64,000 nt of DNA from Sphingomonas vulcanisoli (lineage in GTDB: Bacteria > Pseudomonadota > Alphaproteobacteria > Sphingomonadales > Sphingomonadaceae), in the NCBI RefSeq assembly GCF_011761305.1, contig NZ_JAAOZC010000001.1, forward strand, positions 124,001 through 188,000, written 5' to 3'. Below are positions 8,031-16,938 of this stretch, piece after piece. Every line of letters starts with the position of its first letter. Within the stretch, counting starts at the first letter, position 1. The notes beneath the pieces are model-generated. The model was not told where the DNA came from, did not search any database, and worked only from the letters and a program-made list of their open reading frames with translations. Both the position numbers and the translations under genes were made by a program.

Positions 8031-9539
8031 TCAGCCCATCGTCGGGATGATGAAGGCGCTATCGCCCGCGCCGCCGTCGGGCCAGCGCTGGGTGACGGTC
8101 TTCACTTTGGTCCAGAAACGGATGCCTTCCATGCCGTACTGGTTGGTGTCGCCGAATGCCGAACGCTTCCAGCCGCCGAAGCTATGGTAGCTGACCGGCA
8201 CCGGAATCGGCACGTTGATGCCGACCATGCCGACCTGCACGCGCTTGGCGAATTCGCGCGCGGCATGGCCATTGCGCGTGAAGATCGCGACGCCGTTGCC
8301 ATATTGATGCTTCGTCGGCAGCTCCAGCGCCTCCTCGAAATTCTTGGCGCGGACGATCTGCAGCACTGGCCCGAAAATCTCTTCCTTGTAGGCGGACATC
8401 TCGGGCGTGACGTGATCGAACAGGCTGGGGCCGACGAAGAAGCCTTTCTCATAACCCTGCAGGCTGAACCCGCGGCCATCGACCACTAGCTCCGCGCCCT
8501 CATCGACGCCGGTCTGGATCCACTGCTCGATCTTCGCCTTGTGCTGGGCGGAGACGACAGGGCCGTATTGCGCATCCTTGTCGGTGGAGATGCCGACGCG
8601 GAGCTTGCCGATCTCGGCGACCAATTTCTCACGCAGGCGATCGGCAGTTTCCTCACCCACCGGCACCGCGACGGGCAGCGCCATGCAGCGCTCTCCAGCC
8701 GAGCCATAAGCCGCGCCGATCAGATCGTTGACCGCCTGATCCATGTCGGCATCGGGCATGACGATGCCGTGGTTCTTGGCGCCGCCCATCGCCTGCACGC
8801 GCTTGCCCGCCGCGACGCCGCGCGAATAGACGTAATGGGCGATATCGGAGGAGCCGACGAAGCTGACCGCGGCGATTGCGGGATGATCGAGGATGGCGTC
8901 CACCATCTCCTTGTCGCCATGGACGACCTGCAGCAGTCCCTCCGGGGCGCCCGCCTCCAGGAACAGTTCGCACAGCCGGTTTGGCACCGAAGGATCGCGC
9001 TCGCTGGGCTTGAGGATGAAGGCGTTGCCGGTGGCGATCGCGGGGGCGAACATCCACATCGGGATCATCGCCGGGAAGTTGAACGGCGTGATGCCCGCGC
9101 CGATGCCGAGCGGCTGGCGCATCGAATAGACATCGATCCCCGGCCCGGCGCCCTCGGTATAATCGCCCTTGAGCATGTGCGGCAGGCCGCAGCAGACCTC
9201 GACCACCTCGAGCCCGCGCTGGATATCGCCCTTGGCATCATCGACGACCTTGCCGTGCTCGGAGGCGAGCAATTCGGCCAGCGCCTGCATATTCTGTTCG
9301 ATCAGTTCCTTGAACTTGAACATCACGCGCGCGCGGCGCTGCGGGTTGGTCGCGGCCCAGGCGGGCTGCACCTTCTGCGCGGCGGCGATGGCGCGGTCCA
9401 GATCGGCCTGGCCGCCGAGCGCGACCCGCGCCTGGATCGCGCCGGTGTTGGGATCGAAGACGTTGCCGAAGCGGGTCGCTGTGCCCGCGGGGCCGCCGAC
9501 GATCTGGTGAGCAATTTCGCGTATCGCCGTGGCCATCAT
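8031..9539 (-). CDS. mmsA: Methylmalonate-semialdehyde dehydrogenase (CoA-acylating)
   Basis: Aldehyde-dehydrogenase-family enzyme converting methylmalonate semialdehyde to propionyl-CoA, the last step of the valine pathway. The protein of 502 residues shows the active-site segment GSAGERCMALP (catalytic Cys) with the family's N-terminal IGGPAGTATRFGNVFDPNTG and C-terminal FGGWKRSAFGDTNQYG. The start is ATG 9539 (ATG 9536 follows directly) because AGGAG lies 5 bp upstream. The frame is open further, to 9923, but that extension overlaps the divergent LysR gene and is rejected. It is the first gene of the five-gene operon, so its promoter lies in 9540-9630. Confidence 0.95.
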   Translation of the reverse strand: MMATAIREIAHQIVGGPAGTATRFGNVFDPNTGAIQARVALGGQADLDRAIAAAQKVQPAWAATNPQRRARVMFKFKELIEQNMQALAELLASEHGKVVDDAKGDIQRGLEVVEVCCGLPHMLKGDYTEGAGPGIDVYSMRQPLGIGAGITPFNFPAMIPMWMFAPAIATGNAFILKPSERDPSVPNRLCELFLEAGAPEGLLQVVHGDKEMVDAILDHPAIAAVSFVGSSDIAHYVYSRGVAAGKRVQAMGGAKNHGIVMPDADMDQAVNDLIGAAYGSAGERCMALPVAVPVGEETADRLREKLVAEIGKLRVGISTDKDAQYGPVVSAQHKAKIEQWIQTGVDEGAELVVDGRGFSLQGYEKGFFVGPSLFDHVTPEMSAYKEEIFGPVLQIVRAKNFEEALELPTKHQYGNGVAIFTRNGHAAREFAKRVQVGMVGINVPIPVPVSYHSFGGWKRSAFGDTNQYGMEGIRFWTKVKTVTQRWPDGGAGDSAFIIPTMG

Positions 9540-9630
9540 CCAGTCTCCTAGGAATTGTGCCGCTTTCGGCGCGCGGGCAAGATTCGACAAGCCCTCGACG
9601 TGCAGGGCATGGCTGCAATAATGCAGGCCG
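9540..9630. promoter_or_regulatory. Divergent control region mmsA / LysR regulator
   Basis: A 91-bp region separates the starts of mmsA (leftward) and a LysR-type regulator gene (rightward). It must hold the promoters of both. LysR regulators commonly bind such divergent regions at T-N11-A-type dyads. I see loose dyads around GCATGGCTGCAATAATGCAG near the regulator start but no clean consensus, so the exact operator is not called. Confidence 0.5.
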
Positions 9631-10506
9631 ATGAACTGGGATGACCTGCGAATCTTTCTGGCCGTTGCGCGCGCCGGGCAGATCGCGCGCGCCGCGCCGC
9701 TGGTGGGCATGGATGCGACCACGGTGGGGCGGCGGCTGCGGCGGCTGGAACAGGCGCTGGGGCGGACCTTGTTCCAGGCGCAGCGGGACGGCCAGCATCT
9801 GACCGAGGCCGGGGACCGGTTGCTCGTGCGGGCCGAGGCGATGGAGCGATCGATGGCCGCGATCGACGAGCGCGAGGATACGGGCGGGCTGATCCGCGTG
9901 AGCGCCTCGGAAGGCTTCGGCACCTGGTTCCTCGCGCACCATCTCGGGGGTTTCGCGCGGCTTCATCCCGGCCTGACGATCGATCTGGTGGCGACCAGCG
10001 GCCTGCTCAGCCCTTCCAAGCGCGAAACCGACGTCGCTTTGTTGCTGGCGCGGCCGCGGCAAGGACCGCTCGTCACCCGCAAGCTCGCCGATTACGGCCT
10101 GCGGATCTTCGCGGCGAAGCATTATCTCGAAAAAGCGCCGCCGCTGGCCACGCGCGACGATCTCAAGCGGCATACGTTACTCGGATATATCCCGGGCTAC
10201 ATCTTTGCGCCCGAACTCGATTATCTCGACGATATCGCGCCGGGCCTGCAGCCGCGCCTGCGCTCCAGCAGCATCAACGCCCAATATCGGATGACAGCGA
10301 GCGGGGCGGGGATCGCGGTGCTGCCCTGCTTCATCGGCGACAGTGATCCCACGCTGGTCCGCGTGCTGCCCGAAATCGCTCTGCGGAGAAGCTTCTGGCT
10401 GGCGACGCATCAGGATGCACAGGCGAGCCCCCGTATCCGCAGGTTCGTGGACTGGGTGAGCGCGCTGGCGGCGGAGCATCGCGCGGGTCTGTTAGGAGAA
10501 ACATAA
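9631..10506 (+). CDS. LysR-family transcriptional regulator (likely of the valine operon)
   Basis: A regulator of 291 residues with an N-terminal winged helix-turn-helix (NWDDLRIFLAVARAGQIARAAP, DATTVGRRLRRLEQALG, LFQ). A periplasmic-binding-protein-like effector domain follows from about residue 90. The recognition helix reads DATTVGRRLRRLE rather than the usual QPAVSRQI, a variant seen in a LysR subgroup of alphaproteobacteria. It is divergent from mmsA with 91 bp between starts, the classic arrangement for a regulator of the neighbouring operon. Its effector could be a valine-derived CoA ester, but this is a guess. Confidence 0.88.
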   Translation: MNWDDLRIFLAVARAGQIARAAPLVGMDATTVGRRLRRLEQALGRTLFQAQRDGQHLTEAGDRLLVRAEAMERSMAAIDEREDTGGLIRVSASEGFGTWFLAHHLGGFARLHPGLTIDLVATSGLLSPSKRETDVALLLARPRQGPLVTRKLADYGLRIFAAKHYLEKAPPLATRDDLKRHTLLGYIPGYIFAPELDYLDDIAPGLQPRLRSSSINAQYRMTASGAGIAVLPCFIGDSDPTLVRVLPEIALRRSFWLATHQDAQASPRIRRFVDWVSALAAEHRAGLLGET

Positions 10507-10507
10507 G

Positions 10508-10643
10508 CCCCTCCCTTTTAAGGGAGGGGTTGGGGTGGGTGCGAGCGTAGCGAGCCTCAACGCCAGCCGCCAAAGCACCGCCGGGGGCATCGAGCCCCCG
10601 TCGCCGCTACCCCACCCCTTGCCCCTCCCCTGAAGGGGAGGGG
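10508..10643. repeat. Long intergenic inverted repeat, family C
   Basis: The outer arms are CCCCTCCCTTTTAAGGGAGG and CCCCTCCCCTGAAGGGGAGG, each itself a small hairpin. Inside them are GGGGTGGG and CCCCACCCC, and a further hairpin GGGGGCATCGAGCCCCC sits at the centre. The element fills the gap between the convergent LysR and M28 peptidase genes and could act as a bidirectional terminator. A related element is at 62806-62925. Confidence 0.8.
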
Positions 10644-12866
10644 TTAGTTCGAGGTCACCACCGCCCGGGCTGCATCCAGCCGATCGGCATAATCCCGCAG
10701 CACCTTGGCGGTGCGCACCGCGTAGATATTGGCGTCGTCGAACCGCCGCTCCTCGATCGCCTCGCGGACGCCGGGGAGCGTTTTGGCACCATAGCCGGTA
10801 TAGCGACCGGGGGCGTAGATCAGATTCTTGTACCAGGGCCGGCCGGGAAGGCCGCGATCGTCGATCAGAAGCTGATCCACATCGCGGAGCATTGCGTTGA
10901 GCCGCGCGCGCGCGGCGGGCGACAGGGTGGCGCTCTTGGCGGCATAAGCATCGTCGAACGCCATCGCGCTGGTCTTGAGGCGATCGACCGCATCCTCCAG
11001 CGCGGCCAGCTCGACGTGCGGGCCGGGGGCATCAGCATCGGGTGCGGCCATTGGTTTCAGCGGATCGGCGGCGAGCCGGTAATCGCCCGCCGCGACCGAC
11101 TTGCCGATCCTGCGATCGAGCGTGCGGCGTGCATCGGCGAGCTTCTCGACCTCGTCCAGATAGACCGCGACCGTATCGGCGAAATCGCCGAAGCGCATCG
11201 GCTGCGTTTGATCGCCCGACAGGCGCAGCACCGCGCGGCCGACCGCCTTGGCCAGCGTCGCGCTATATTTCAGGCCCGGATCATCGAAGGTCGTGTAGTG
11301 GTAAAAGGTATCATAAGCGGAGTGATAGACGCCGCCGCTCTCATCCTCACCGCCGAAGCCGAAATCGATCGTCGGCAGTCCGAGATGCTGGAGATAGGCC
11401 GAATAGTCCGAGCCTGAACCAAGCGCGCCGATCGGCAGATCACCGCCCTTTTCTGCCGCGGCCAGCGTGCGCGCATCGGCGCGGCCGCCGGTGCGGACGT
11501 TGGCGCGCTGGCGATCGGCGAGGCTGGCACCCGTCTCGGGATCGGTGACGTCCGCCGCGATGCCATTGGCGAAATGCTGGAGATCGTGGCTGCCTTCGAT
11601 GTGGAAGAAGCCGCGCCCGATATTATCGCTATTGAGATAGGCGACGGTCTTGGCCTTGAGTTCGGCGGCATGGGTCTCGGCCCATTCGGTCGAGCCGAGC
11701 AGCCCCGGCTCCTCGCCGTCCCAGCTGGCATAGACAATGGTGCGATCGGGCCGCCAGCCCTGCGCCAGCAGCCCGCCGATCGCCTTGGCCTCGCCCATCA
11801 TCGCGACATGGCCGGAAAGCGGATCGGACGCGCCGAACACCCAGCCGTCGCGGTGATTGCCGCGCACCACCCATTGATTGGGCGATTTGGCGCCAGGCAC
11901 CGTCGCGATGACGTCATAAAGCGTCTTCAAAGACCAATCGGACTTGACCGCCAGATGCACGGTCACGCCGGCATCCCCGCCGGTATGATAGGCGAAGGGC
12001 AGGCCGCCGCGCCACCCGGCCGGCGCCACTGGTCCGCCGAGCCGCGAGAGCAATTTGCCGGCGTCGCCATAGGACATCGGCAGTGCGGGAATCTTGAGCA
12101 GGGTGACCGCTTGCGCGCGGGTGAGGCGCTTGGCCTTGTCGGTGGCGCCTACGCCGGGGGTCAGCGGGTCTCCGGGATAGAGCACCATATCCTGTACCGA
12201 ACCGCGCTGGACGCCATTCTCGTTGCGCCAGCCGCCCTTGGGATAGACGTCGCCGCGCCCGTAGCCATCATCGGCGGGGTCGGAGTAGATGATGCAGCCG
12301 ATCGCGCCATGATCCTGCGCCAGCTTGGGCTTGAGGCCCCGCCAGCCGCCACCGTAGCGCGCGATCGCGATCTTGCCCTTCACATCGATGCCGAGACGGG
12401 CGAGCGCCTTGTAATCCTCCGGCATGCCGAAATTCACATAGACCAGTGGTGCGGTGACATCGCCGTCCCCCTGGTAAGCGACATAGGGCGGCAAGGCCTG
12501 CGAGAGATCGGCGGTCGAGGGATCCTGCGGCACTGCCGGCTCCTGCCCGCCGAGCTTGATGGGGACCGGCGCGATCATCTCGACCGTGGTGGAAATCGGC
12601 GTCGGGTAGAGCACCTGGAAGGTCTCGATCTTCGCGTCCCAGCCCCATTGCTTGAACAGGCCGAGCACCATTTCGGCATTGGCCTTGTCGTGGGGCGATC
12701 CGACATGATTGGGCTGCGACGAAAGCGTTTTCAGCCAATCGGTCAGCTCGGTGGGGTTGATCTGGGCATCGAATGCGCTTTCGATCGCTTTCTGGCCGAC
12801 CGGCTGCGCGATCGCCGCTGCGGTGAGTGCAACGGCGCAGACGCCGGCGAGCATTTGCTTGATCAT
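10644..12866 (-). CDS. Secreted M28 metallopeptidase, glutamate carboxypeptidase II-like
   Basis: A secreted dizinc exopeptidase of 740 residues, close to human GCPII/transferrin-receptor-like proteins. Order: signal peptide (about 1-20, ending AIAQP), protease-associated domain (about 130-300), M28 catalytic domain, and C-terminal TFR dimerisation-like domain (about 600-735). Zinc and catalytic residues align by eye: His338 and Asp348 in GNHRDGWVFGASDPLSG, Glu385-Glu386 in SWDGEEPGLLG, Asp414 in NSDNIGRG, and a late His in GGVYHSAYDT. Similar enzymes release C-terminal acidic residues from peptides. It is a single-gene unit between two repeat elements. The substrate is unknown. Confidence 0.92.
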   Translation of the reverse strand: MIKQMLAGVCAVALTAAAIAQPVGQKAIESAFDAQINPTELTDWLKTLSSQPNHVGSPHDKANAEMVLGLFKQWGWDAKIETFQVLYPTPISTTVEMIAPVPIKLGGQEPAVPQDPSTADLSQALPPYVAYQGDGDVTAPLVYVNFGMPEDYKALARLGIDVKGKIAIARYGGGWRGLKPKLAQDHGAIGCIIYSDPADDGYGRGDVYPKGGWRNENGVQRGSVQDMVLYPGDPLTPGVGATDKAKRLTRAQAVTLLKIPALPMSYGDAGKLLSRLGGPVAPAGWRGGLPFAYHTGGDAGVTVHLAVKSDWSLKTLYDVIATVPGAKSPNQWVVRGNHRDGWVFGASDPLSGHVAMMGEAKAIGGLLAQGWRPDRTIVYASWDGEEPGLLGSTEWAETHAAELKAKTVAYLNSDNIGRGFFHIEGSHDLQHFANGIAADVTDPETGASLADRQRANVRTGGRADARTLAAAEKGGDLPIGALGSGSDYSAYLQHLGLPTIDFGFGGEDESGGVYHSAYDTFYHYTTFDDPGLKYSATLAKAVGRAVLRLSGDQTQPMRFGDFADTVAVYLDEVEKLADARRTLDRRIGKSVAAGDYRLAADPLKPMAAPDADAPGPHVELAALEDAVDRLKTSAMAFDDAYAAKSATLSPAARARLNAMLRDVDQLLIDDRGLPGRPWYKNLIYAPGRYTGYGAKTLPGVREAIEERRFDDANIYAVRTAKVLRDYADRLDAARAVVTSN

Positions 12867-12930
12867 GATTGGAGACCCCGTTTTCGTTTTGGGGAACCTG
12901 CGTCAGCGGGGCGGCGGACGCAACTCCATA

Positions 12931-13051
12931 TCCTCCCGCCAGGGAGAGGTGGCGCCGAAGGCAACGGAGGGGGAGGGCGAGGCGCACTATCGAGGTTTCT
13001 AGTCCGCCCCCTCCGTCAGCTGCGCTGACACCTCCCCCTGGCGGGGGAGGA
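12931..13051. repeat. Long intergenic inverted repeat, family D copy 1
   Basis: The outer arms are TCCTCCCGCCAGGGAGAGGT and ACCTCCCCCTGGCGGGGGAG; the inner arms are ACGGAGGGGGAG and CCCCCTCCGTCAGC. It lies upstream of the M28 peptidase start and downstream of a small minus-strand ORF. Copies of the same family are at 33103-33214 and, as a half element, at 43755-43778. Confidence 0.8.
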
Positions 13052-13056
13052 CCTAG

Positions 13057-13344
13057 TTACGCGCCGCCCGGGATGCGGAACTGTGTGGCGATGGCGCGGG
13101 ACTTGCCGCGGTCGGTCGGCTCGCCGATCACCACCATCGAAGCGGCACGCGCGGGCACCTGGACGCCATCGGACGTGCCGACCAGCGTCACCCCGTTCGC
13201 CTGCGGCTGCTGCAGCGGCGCTTCGCTGAGGATCAGGCCATCAGCATCGATAAACCAGGCGTGGAGCCGCATCGCCGCCGTCGATCCATCGTCCGCCGCG
13301 ACCGCCACCCGCAACGATTGGGCATTATGCGCAGCGGGCACCAT
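13057..13344 (-). CDS. Hypothetical protein, start uncertain
   Basis: A short ORF of 95 residues from ATG 13344. The same frame stays open upstream, without an ATG or GTG, to a stop near 13480. That upstream part encodes something that looks like a signal peptide (RRSVAALGLTSAANAWTC) followed by ISPVAGYKV. The real protein may therefore be a secreted product of about 125 residues whose start codon is lost, non-canonical (CTG) or hidden by a frameshift. I do not recognise the family. It lies divergently from gpmA. Confidence 0.4.
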   Translation of the reverse strand: MVPAAHNAQSLRVAVAADDGSTAAMRLHAWFIDADGLILSEAPLQQPQANGVTLVGTSDGVQVPARAASMVVIGEPTDRGKSRAIATQFRIPGGA

Positions 13345-13515
13345 CGATGCCGTGACCTTATAGCCGGCGACGGGCGAGATGCAGGTCCATGCATTCGCGG
13401 CGCTCGTCAGCCCAAGCGCGGCGACTGATCTGCGCGCCGGGTTCCACGTTAGGGGTGACGCGCGCCGCTGTGCCCGCTAGAGCGCGGCATCCCTTGCTGG
13501 AGACGCGAAACCCGC

Positions 13516-14202
13516 ATGCCGACGCTCGTCTTGATCCGTCACGGCCAATCGGCCTGGAATCTCGAAAACCGCTTCACCGGCTGGTGGGACGTCAACCTGA
13601 CCGATCAGGGTATCGCCGAGGCGAAGGCCGCCGGCGAACTGATGGCGGCCAAGGGCCTCGATTTCGATCAATGCTTCACCAGCTTCCAGACCCGCGCGAT
13701 CAAGACGCTGAACCTCGCGCTGGAGGCGATGGAGCGGCTGTGGCTGCCGGTGGAGAAGGACTGGCGGCTGAACGAGCGCCATTATGGCGGGCTCACGGGC
13801 CTGGATAAGGCGGAGACCGCCGCCAAGCATGGCGAGGATCAGGTGAAGATCTGGCGCCGCAGCTTCGATATTCCCCCGCCGGTGCTAGCGCCGGATGGGG
13901 ACTATGATCTTACGGCCGATCGCCGCTACGCCGGAATCGCGATCCCGGATACCGAGAGCCTCAAGGATACGATCGCGCGCGTGCTGCCTTATTGGGAGGC
14001 GCGGATCGCCCCGGCGTTGAAGCAGGGCGAGCGGGTGCTGATCTCCGCGCACGGCAATTCGCTGCGGGCGCTGGTCAAGCATCTGTCGAACATTCCCGAC
14101 GACGAGATCACCGGCCTCGAGATCCCTACCGGCCAGCCGATCGTCTATGAGCTGGATGACGCGCTGGCGGCGACGGACCGCTATTATCTGAGCGAGCGGT
14201 GA
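13516..14202 (+). CDS. gpmA: 2,3-bisphosphoglycerate-dependent phosphoglycerate mutase
   Basis: Interconverts 3- and 2-phosphoglycerate in glycolysis and gluconeogenesis, in the cytoplasm. The 228 residues fit the family. The phospho-acceptor motif is [10 protein letters not shown] at the N terminus. Also present are the substrate-loop [15 protein letters not shown], the [15 protein letters not shown] segment and the second catalytic His in [14 protein letters not shown]. The gene is monocistronic or followed, after a hairpin repeat, by purE. The N-terminal ATG is preceded by GGAGA. Confidence 0.95.
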   Translation: MPTLVLIRHGQSAWNLENRFTGWWDVNLTDQGIAEAKAAGELMAAKGLDFDQCFTSFQTRAIKTLNLALEAMERLWLPVEKDWRLNERHYGGLTGLDKAETAAKHGEDQVKIWRRSFDIPPPVLAPDGDYDLTADRRYAGIAIPDTESLKDTIARVLPYWEARIAPALKQGERVLISAHGNSLRALVKHLSNIPDDEITGLEIPTGQPIVYELDDALAATDRYYLSER

Positions 14203-14225
14203 TGACGCGCGACTCCCTCTTTCCT

Positions 14226-14316
14226 CGTCACCCCGGACTTGTTCTGGGGTCCACCGCGCCACAAGCAGGGTCGTTGCGCGTGGAGGAGTGGACTCCGGAA
14301 CAAGTCCGGGGTGACG
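14226..14316. repeat. Intergenic palindrome, family E
   Basis: A long inverted repeat between gpmA and purE. The arms CGTCACCCCGGACTTGTTC and GAACAAGTCCGGGGTGACG are exactly complementary, with a second pair inside (TCTGGGGTCCAC / GTGGACTCCGGA, imperfect). Transcription of purE from gpmA would have to pass this hairpin, so it may be a terminator or an mRNA-stability element. Confidence 0.85.
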
Positions 14317-14332
14317 GTGAGGGTGTGGCAAA

Positions 14333-14815
14333 GTGACCGCCCCCCTCGTCGGCATCGTCATGGGGTCGCGTTCGGACTGGGCGACGATGAAGCGCGCGGC
14401 CGAGATCCTCGACAAGCTCGGCGTCCCTCATGAGGCCAAAGTCGTCTCCGCGCACCGCACCCCCCAACGCCTCGTCGAGTACGCCACCTCCGCCACGGCC
14501 CGCGGCTTCAAGGTGATCATCGCCGGCGCGGGCGGTGCGGCACACCTTCCCGGCATGGTCGCTTCGATGACGCGCCTCCCCGTGCTCGGCGTCCCCGTCC
14601 AATCGCGCGCGCTCTCCGGCCTCGATAGCCTGCTCTCGATCGTCCAGATGCCGGGTGGCGTTCCCGTCGGCACGCTGGCGATCGGTGAGGCGGGCGCGGT
14701 CAATGCCGGGCTGCTCGCGGCGCAGATCCTCGGGCTGAGCGATCCCGCGCTGGCCGAGCGGATCGAGGCGTGGCGCGCCGAGCAGACCGCGCAGGTGGAC
14801 GAAGCCCCCGAATGA
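14333..14815 (+). CDS. purE: N5-carboxyaminoimidazole ribonucleotide mutase (class I PurE)
   Basis: De novo purine synthesis: isomerises N5-CAIR to CAIR. The 160-residue length is normal. Class I signatures are [13 protein letters not shown] (phosphate/ribose binding), [11 protein letters not shown] with the catalytic His, and [18 protein letters not shown]. The start is GTG 14333, just after the family E palindrome. The stop overlaps the purK start by 4 bp (ATGA), so the pair is translationally coupled. Confidence 0.95.
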   Translation: MTAPLVGIVMGSRSDWATMKRAAEILDKLGVPHEAKVVSAHRTPQRLVEYATSATARGFKVIIAGAGGAAHLPGMVASMTRLPVLGVPVQSRALSGLDSLLSIVQMPGGVPVGTLAIGEAGAVNAGLLAAQILGLSDPALAERIEAWRAEQTAQVDEAPE

Positions 14816-15864
14816 TCTCGCCGGGATCGACGATCGGCATCCTGGGCGGCGGCCAGCTTGGCCGCATGCTCGCCATCGCCGCCGCCAATCTGGGCTATCG
14901 TACCCATATCTATGCGCCGGGGATGAGCGGCCCCGCGAGCGAAGTCGCCGCGCGCTGGACGGCGGGGCGATACGAGGATGCGAAGGCAGTCGCGGCCTTC
15001 GCCGCCCAGGTCGACGTCGTCACCTACGAGTTCGAGAATGTCGTGGTCGATGCGATCCGCGGCGTGCATGGCATCTGCCCCTCGGCACGCTCGCTGGAGG
15101 TCAGCCAGGATCGCGCGATCGAGAAGGCGTTCGCCGAAGAGCAGGGGGGGCGCCCCGCGCCATGGCGGGCGGTCGGCTCGTTGGAAGAGTTGAACGCCGC
15201 GCTGGCCGAGATCGGCGCGCCCGCGATCCTGAAGACGCGGCGCTTCGGCTATGATGGCAAGGGTCAGGTACGCATCGCCAGCGCCGGAGAGGCGGCAGGC
15301 GCGTGGGTGGCGATCAAGGGCGCCCCCGCCGTGCTGGAAGGCATGATCGCGTTCGACGCGGAATTCTCGATCCTGCTCGCGCGGAGGGAGGACGGCAGCA
15401 TTGTCACTTGGGATGCGGTGGAGAACGAGCATCGCGACGGCATCCTCCGCTGCTCCTCCGTTCCGGCCAGCGCGCCGATCGCGGCGCAGGCCGCGGAAGC
15501 CAAGGCGCTGGCGGGCCGCATCGCAGGGGCGCTCGATCATGTCGGCGTGCTCGCCTGCGAATTCTTTGCGACCGCAGACGGCCCGGTGTTCAACGAAATG
15601 GCCCCGCGCGTCCACAACAGCGGCCACTGGACGATCGAAGGCGCCGTCACCTCCCAATTCGAAAACCACATCCGCGCGATCTGCGGCCTGCCGCTGGGAT
15701 CGACCGCGCTGGTGGGCGCGCGCGCCGAAATGCGCAACCTGCTGGGCGACGAAGTCGAGAATTGGCCGACCATCCTCACCGACCCCACTGCGCACCTCCA
15801 TCTTTATGGCAAGGGCAAGGGCCGGCCGGGGCGGAAGATGGGGCATGTCACGCGGGTGGGGTGA
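14812..15864 (+). CDS. purK: N5-carboxyaminoimidazole ribonucleotide synthase
   Basis: ATP-grasp enzyme that makes N5-CAIR from AIR, bicarbonate and ATP, supplying PurE. I chose ATG 14812 ([19 protein letters not shown]), which overlaps the purE stop. An in-frame ATG at 14770 inside purE is less likely. The 350 residues show the N-terminal preATP-grasp motif [12 protein letters not shown], the ATP-grasp lysine region [14 protein letters not shown], metal-binding [26 protein letters not shown] and C-terminal LHLYGKG. Confidence 0.95.
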   Translation: MISPGSTIGILGGGQLGRMLAIAAANLGYRTHIYAPGMSGPASEVAARWTAGRYEDAKAVAAFAAQVDVVTYEFENVVVDAIRGVHGICPSARSLEVSQDRAIEKAFAEEQGGRPAPWRAVGSLEELNAALAEIGAPAILKTRRFGYDGKGQVRIASAGEAAGAWVAIKGAPAVLEGMIAFDAEFSILLARREDGSIVTWDAVENEHRDGILRCSSVPASAPIAAQAAEAKALAGRIAGALDHVGVLACEFFATADGPVFNEMAPRVHNSGHWTIEGAVTSQFENHIRAICGLPLGSTALVGARAEMRNLLGDEVENWPTILTDPTAHLHLYGKGKGRPGRKMGHVTRVG

Positions 15865-15872
15865 ACTCGCAG

Positions 15873-16469
15873 CTAAGCTGCGCGACGAGGTCTCGTGGAA
15901 AAATCGAGCGGTTTTGCATGCCGCAGCTTTTCCAGAAAAGTAACCGATGAATAGAAGTCGTCAAGCGAGACGAATAGACCGTTTTGCTCGGCCCATTCCC
16001 GCATTTGACGCTTGCAGTGATCTCGCCAAGAAAGAACCTCAACATTCCACCCGATTCCGTGAAGTCGTTTAAGGTCTGAGAAGAAGCCAATCCCTTCCTC
16101 AAAACCACTGCCGTCGCCGCTGAGGAGAACGATCGTTTCTGGCGGATTGTAATCATACCCCAGCCGCAACATGCGAGTTTGAAGAGCTTGATCGACAGCC
16201 TGTTCCTTTCCGGAGGCTGCTCCGCGTTCATAAAGTTCTGGCTTTTTGCCAGTCAGGCGTTTGATGTGCCCCCATACGCTGTCGGTAGGAGGAGGCACCG
16301 ATCCCACGCAGAATACCTGTTCAATTGGGCGAGCATCCGCCGCCAAATCGATCAAATTCTCGAAATTAATTCGGAAACCACCAGGTTTATATTCGATCTT
16401 GTCACAGACTGACCGGCCAGACACGAAAATATTAGAATTATCCCAAATGATGTGAACACGATCAGCCAA
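15873..16469 (-). CDS. NYN-domain (LabA/DUF88-like) predicted ribonuclease
   Basis: A protein of 198 residues with the PIN-like NYN fold. Acidic, metal-binding positions are visible in IIWDNSNIF (residues about 7-15), GKEQAVDQALQTRML (about 87-101) and IVLLSGDGSGF (about 112-122). NYN proteins are single-strand RNA nucleases or RNA-processing factors. The apparent start is TTG 16469. Base composition is AT-richer than purK and clpB on either side, suggesting horizontal transfer. No antitoxin or defence partner is adjacent. It converges with purK, with 8 bp between stops. The biological role is unknown. Confidence 0.8.
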   Translation of the reverse strand: MADRVHIIWDNSNIFVSGRSVCDKIEYKPGGFRINFENLIDLAADARPIEQVFCVGSVPPPTDSVWGHIKRLTGKKPELYERGAASGKEQAVDQALQTRMLRLGYDYNPPETIVLLSGDGSGFEEGIGFFSDLKRLHGIGWNVEVLSWRDHCKRQMREWAEQNGLFVSLDDFYSSVTFLEKLRHAKPLDFSTRPRRAA

Positions 16470-16553
16470 CGGACAGCCCCCAGGAATTTGAAATAGACGA
16501 ATAGATGGAGCTAAATAACGAACTATTCAAGAGTTCAGAATTAGTATGGATCG

Positions 16554-16850
16554 CTAAGCTCGTGTCCCCGTCACCGTAAAGCTCCCCATAAATCCCGCGC
16601 TCACCTTGCCCTCCAGCGTATCACCGGAGATCGTCGCGCGGCAGTTTAGGGTGATCGGCATCGGCTTGGTGACGCGCATCGGCCAGATCAGCTCATCGCC
16701 ATCGACTTCGCCCTCAAGATCCATCGTGCCCATGCCGCCCTCGGCAGAGCCGGTGAAGCTGCTGCCCGCGCTCGCCACGGTCAGCGTAAACTGCTGCTCG
16801 CCCATTGGCGAATTGACCTTGCACTCCCACTTGCCGTCGACATTAGCCAT
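16554..16850 (-). CDS. Small conserved hypothetical protein
   Basis: A cytoplasmic protein of 98 residues without signal peptide or membrane segment. It consists of alternating short beta-like stretches (KWECKVNSPMGEQQFTLTV, SFTGSAEGGMGTMDLEGEVDGDEL, LEGKVSAGFMGSFTVTGTR), resembling a small beta-barrel or lipocalin-like fold. I do not recognise a named family. ATG 16850 is preceded by AGGACAG, and the ORF ends just before an 84-bp AT-rich gap that separates it from the NYN gene. It is divergent from clpB, so their promoters share 16851-16959. Confidence 0.65.
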   Translation of the reverse strand: MANVDGKWECKVNSPMGEQQFTLTVASAGSSFTGSAEGGMGTMDLEGEVDGDELIWPMRVTKPMPITLNCRATISGDTLEGKVSAGFMGSFTVTGTRA

Positions 16851-16910
16851 GCGCTGTCCTTTCGTGTTGGCCTGTGCCTAGAAAGACAGAGGTAGATCGG
16901 CAAGCGGGGT

Positions 16911-16938
16911 CTTGTGTGACTAAAGTGCAACACCATAT
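16911..16938 (+). promoter_or_regulatory. Candidate RpoH (sigma-32) promoter of clpB
   Basis: CTTG (16911-16914), then 18 bases, then CCATAT (16933-16938). This fits the relaxed alphaproteobacterial heat-shock consensus CTTG - 17/18 - CYTATnT reasonably well. It lies 22 bp before the clpB ATG, and an AGGAG Shine-Dalgarno follows at 16950-16954. clpB is a classical RpoH target, so position and gene agree. Transcription has not been tested. Confidence 0.5.

Noticed and set aside
9540..9923. Upstream extension of mmsA
   Set aside because: Overlaps the LysR gene and has no ALDH similarity; AGGAG supports ATG 9539.
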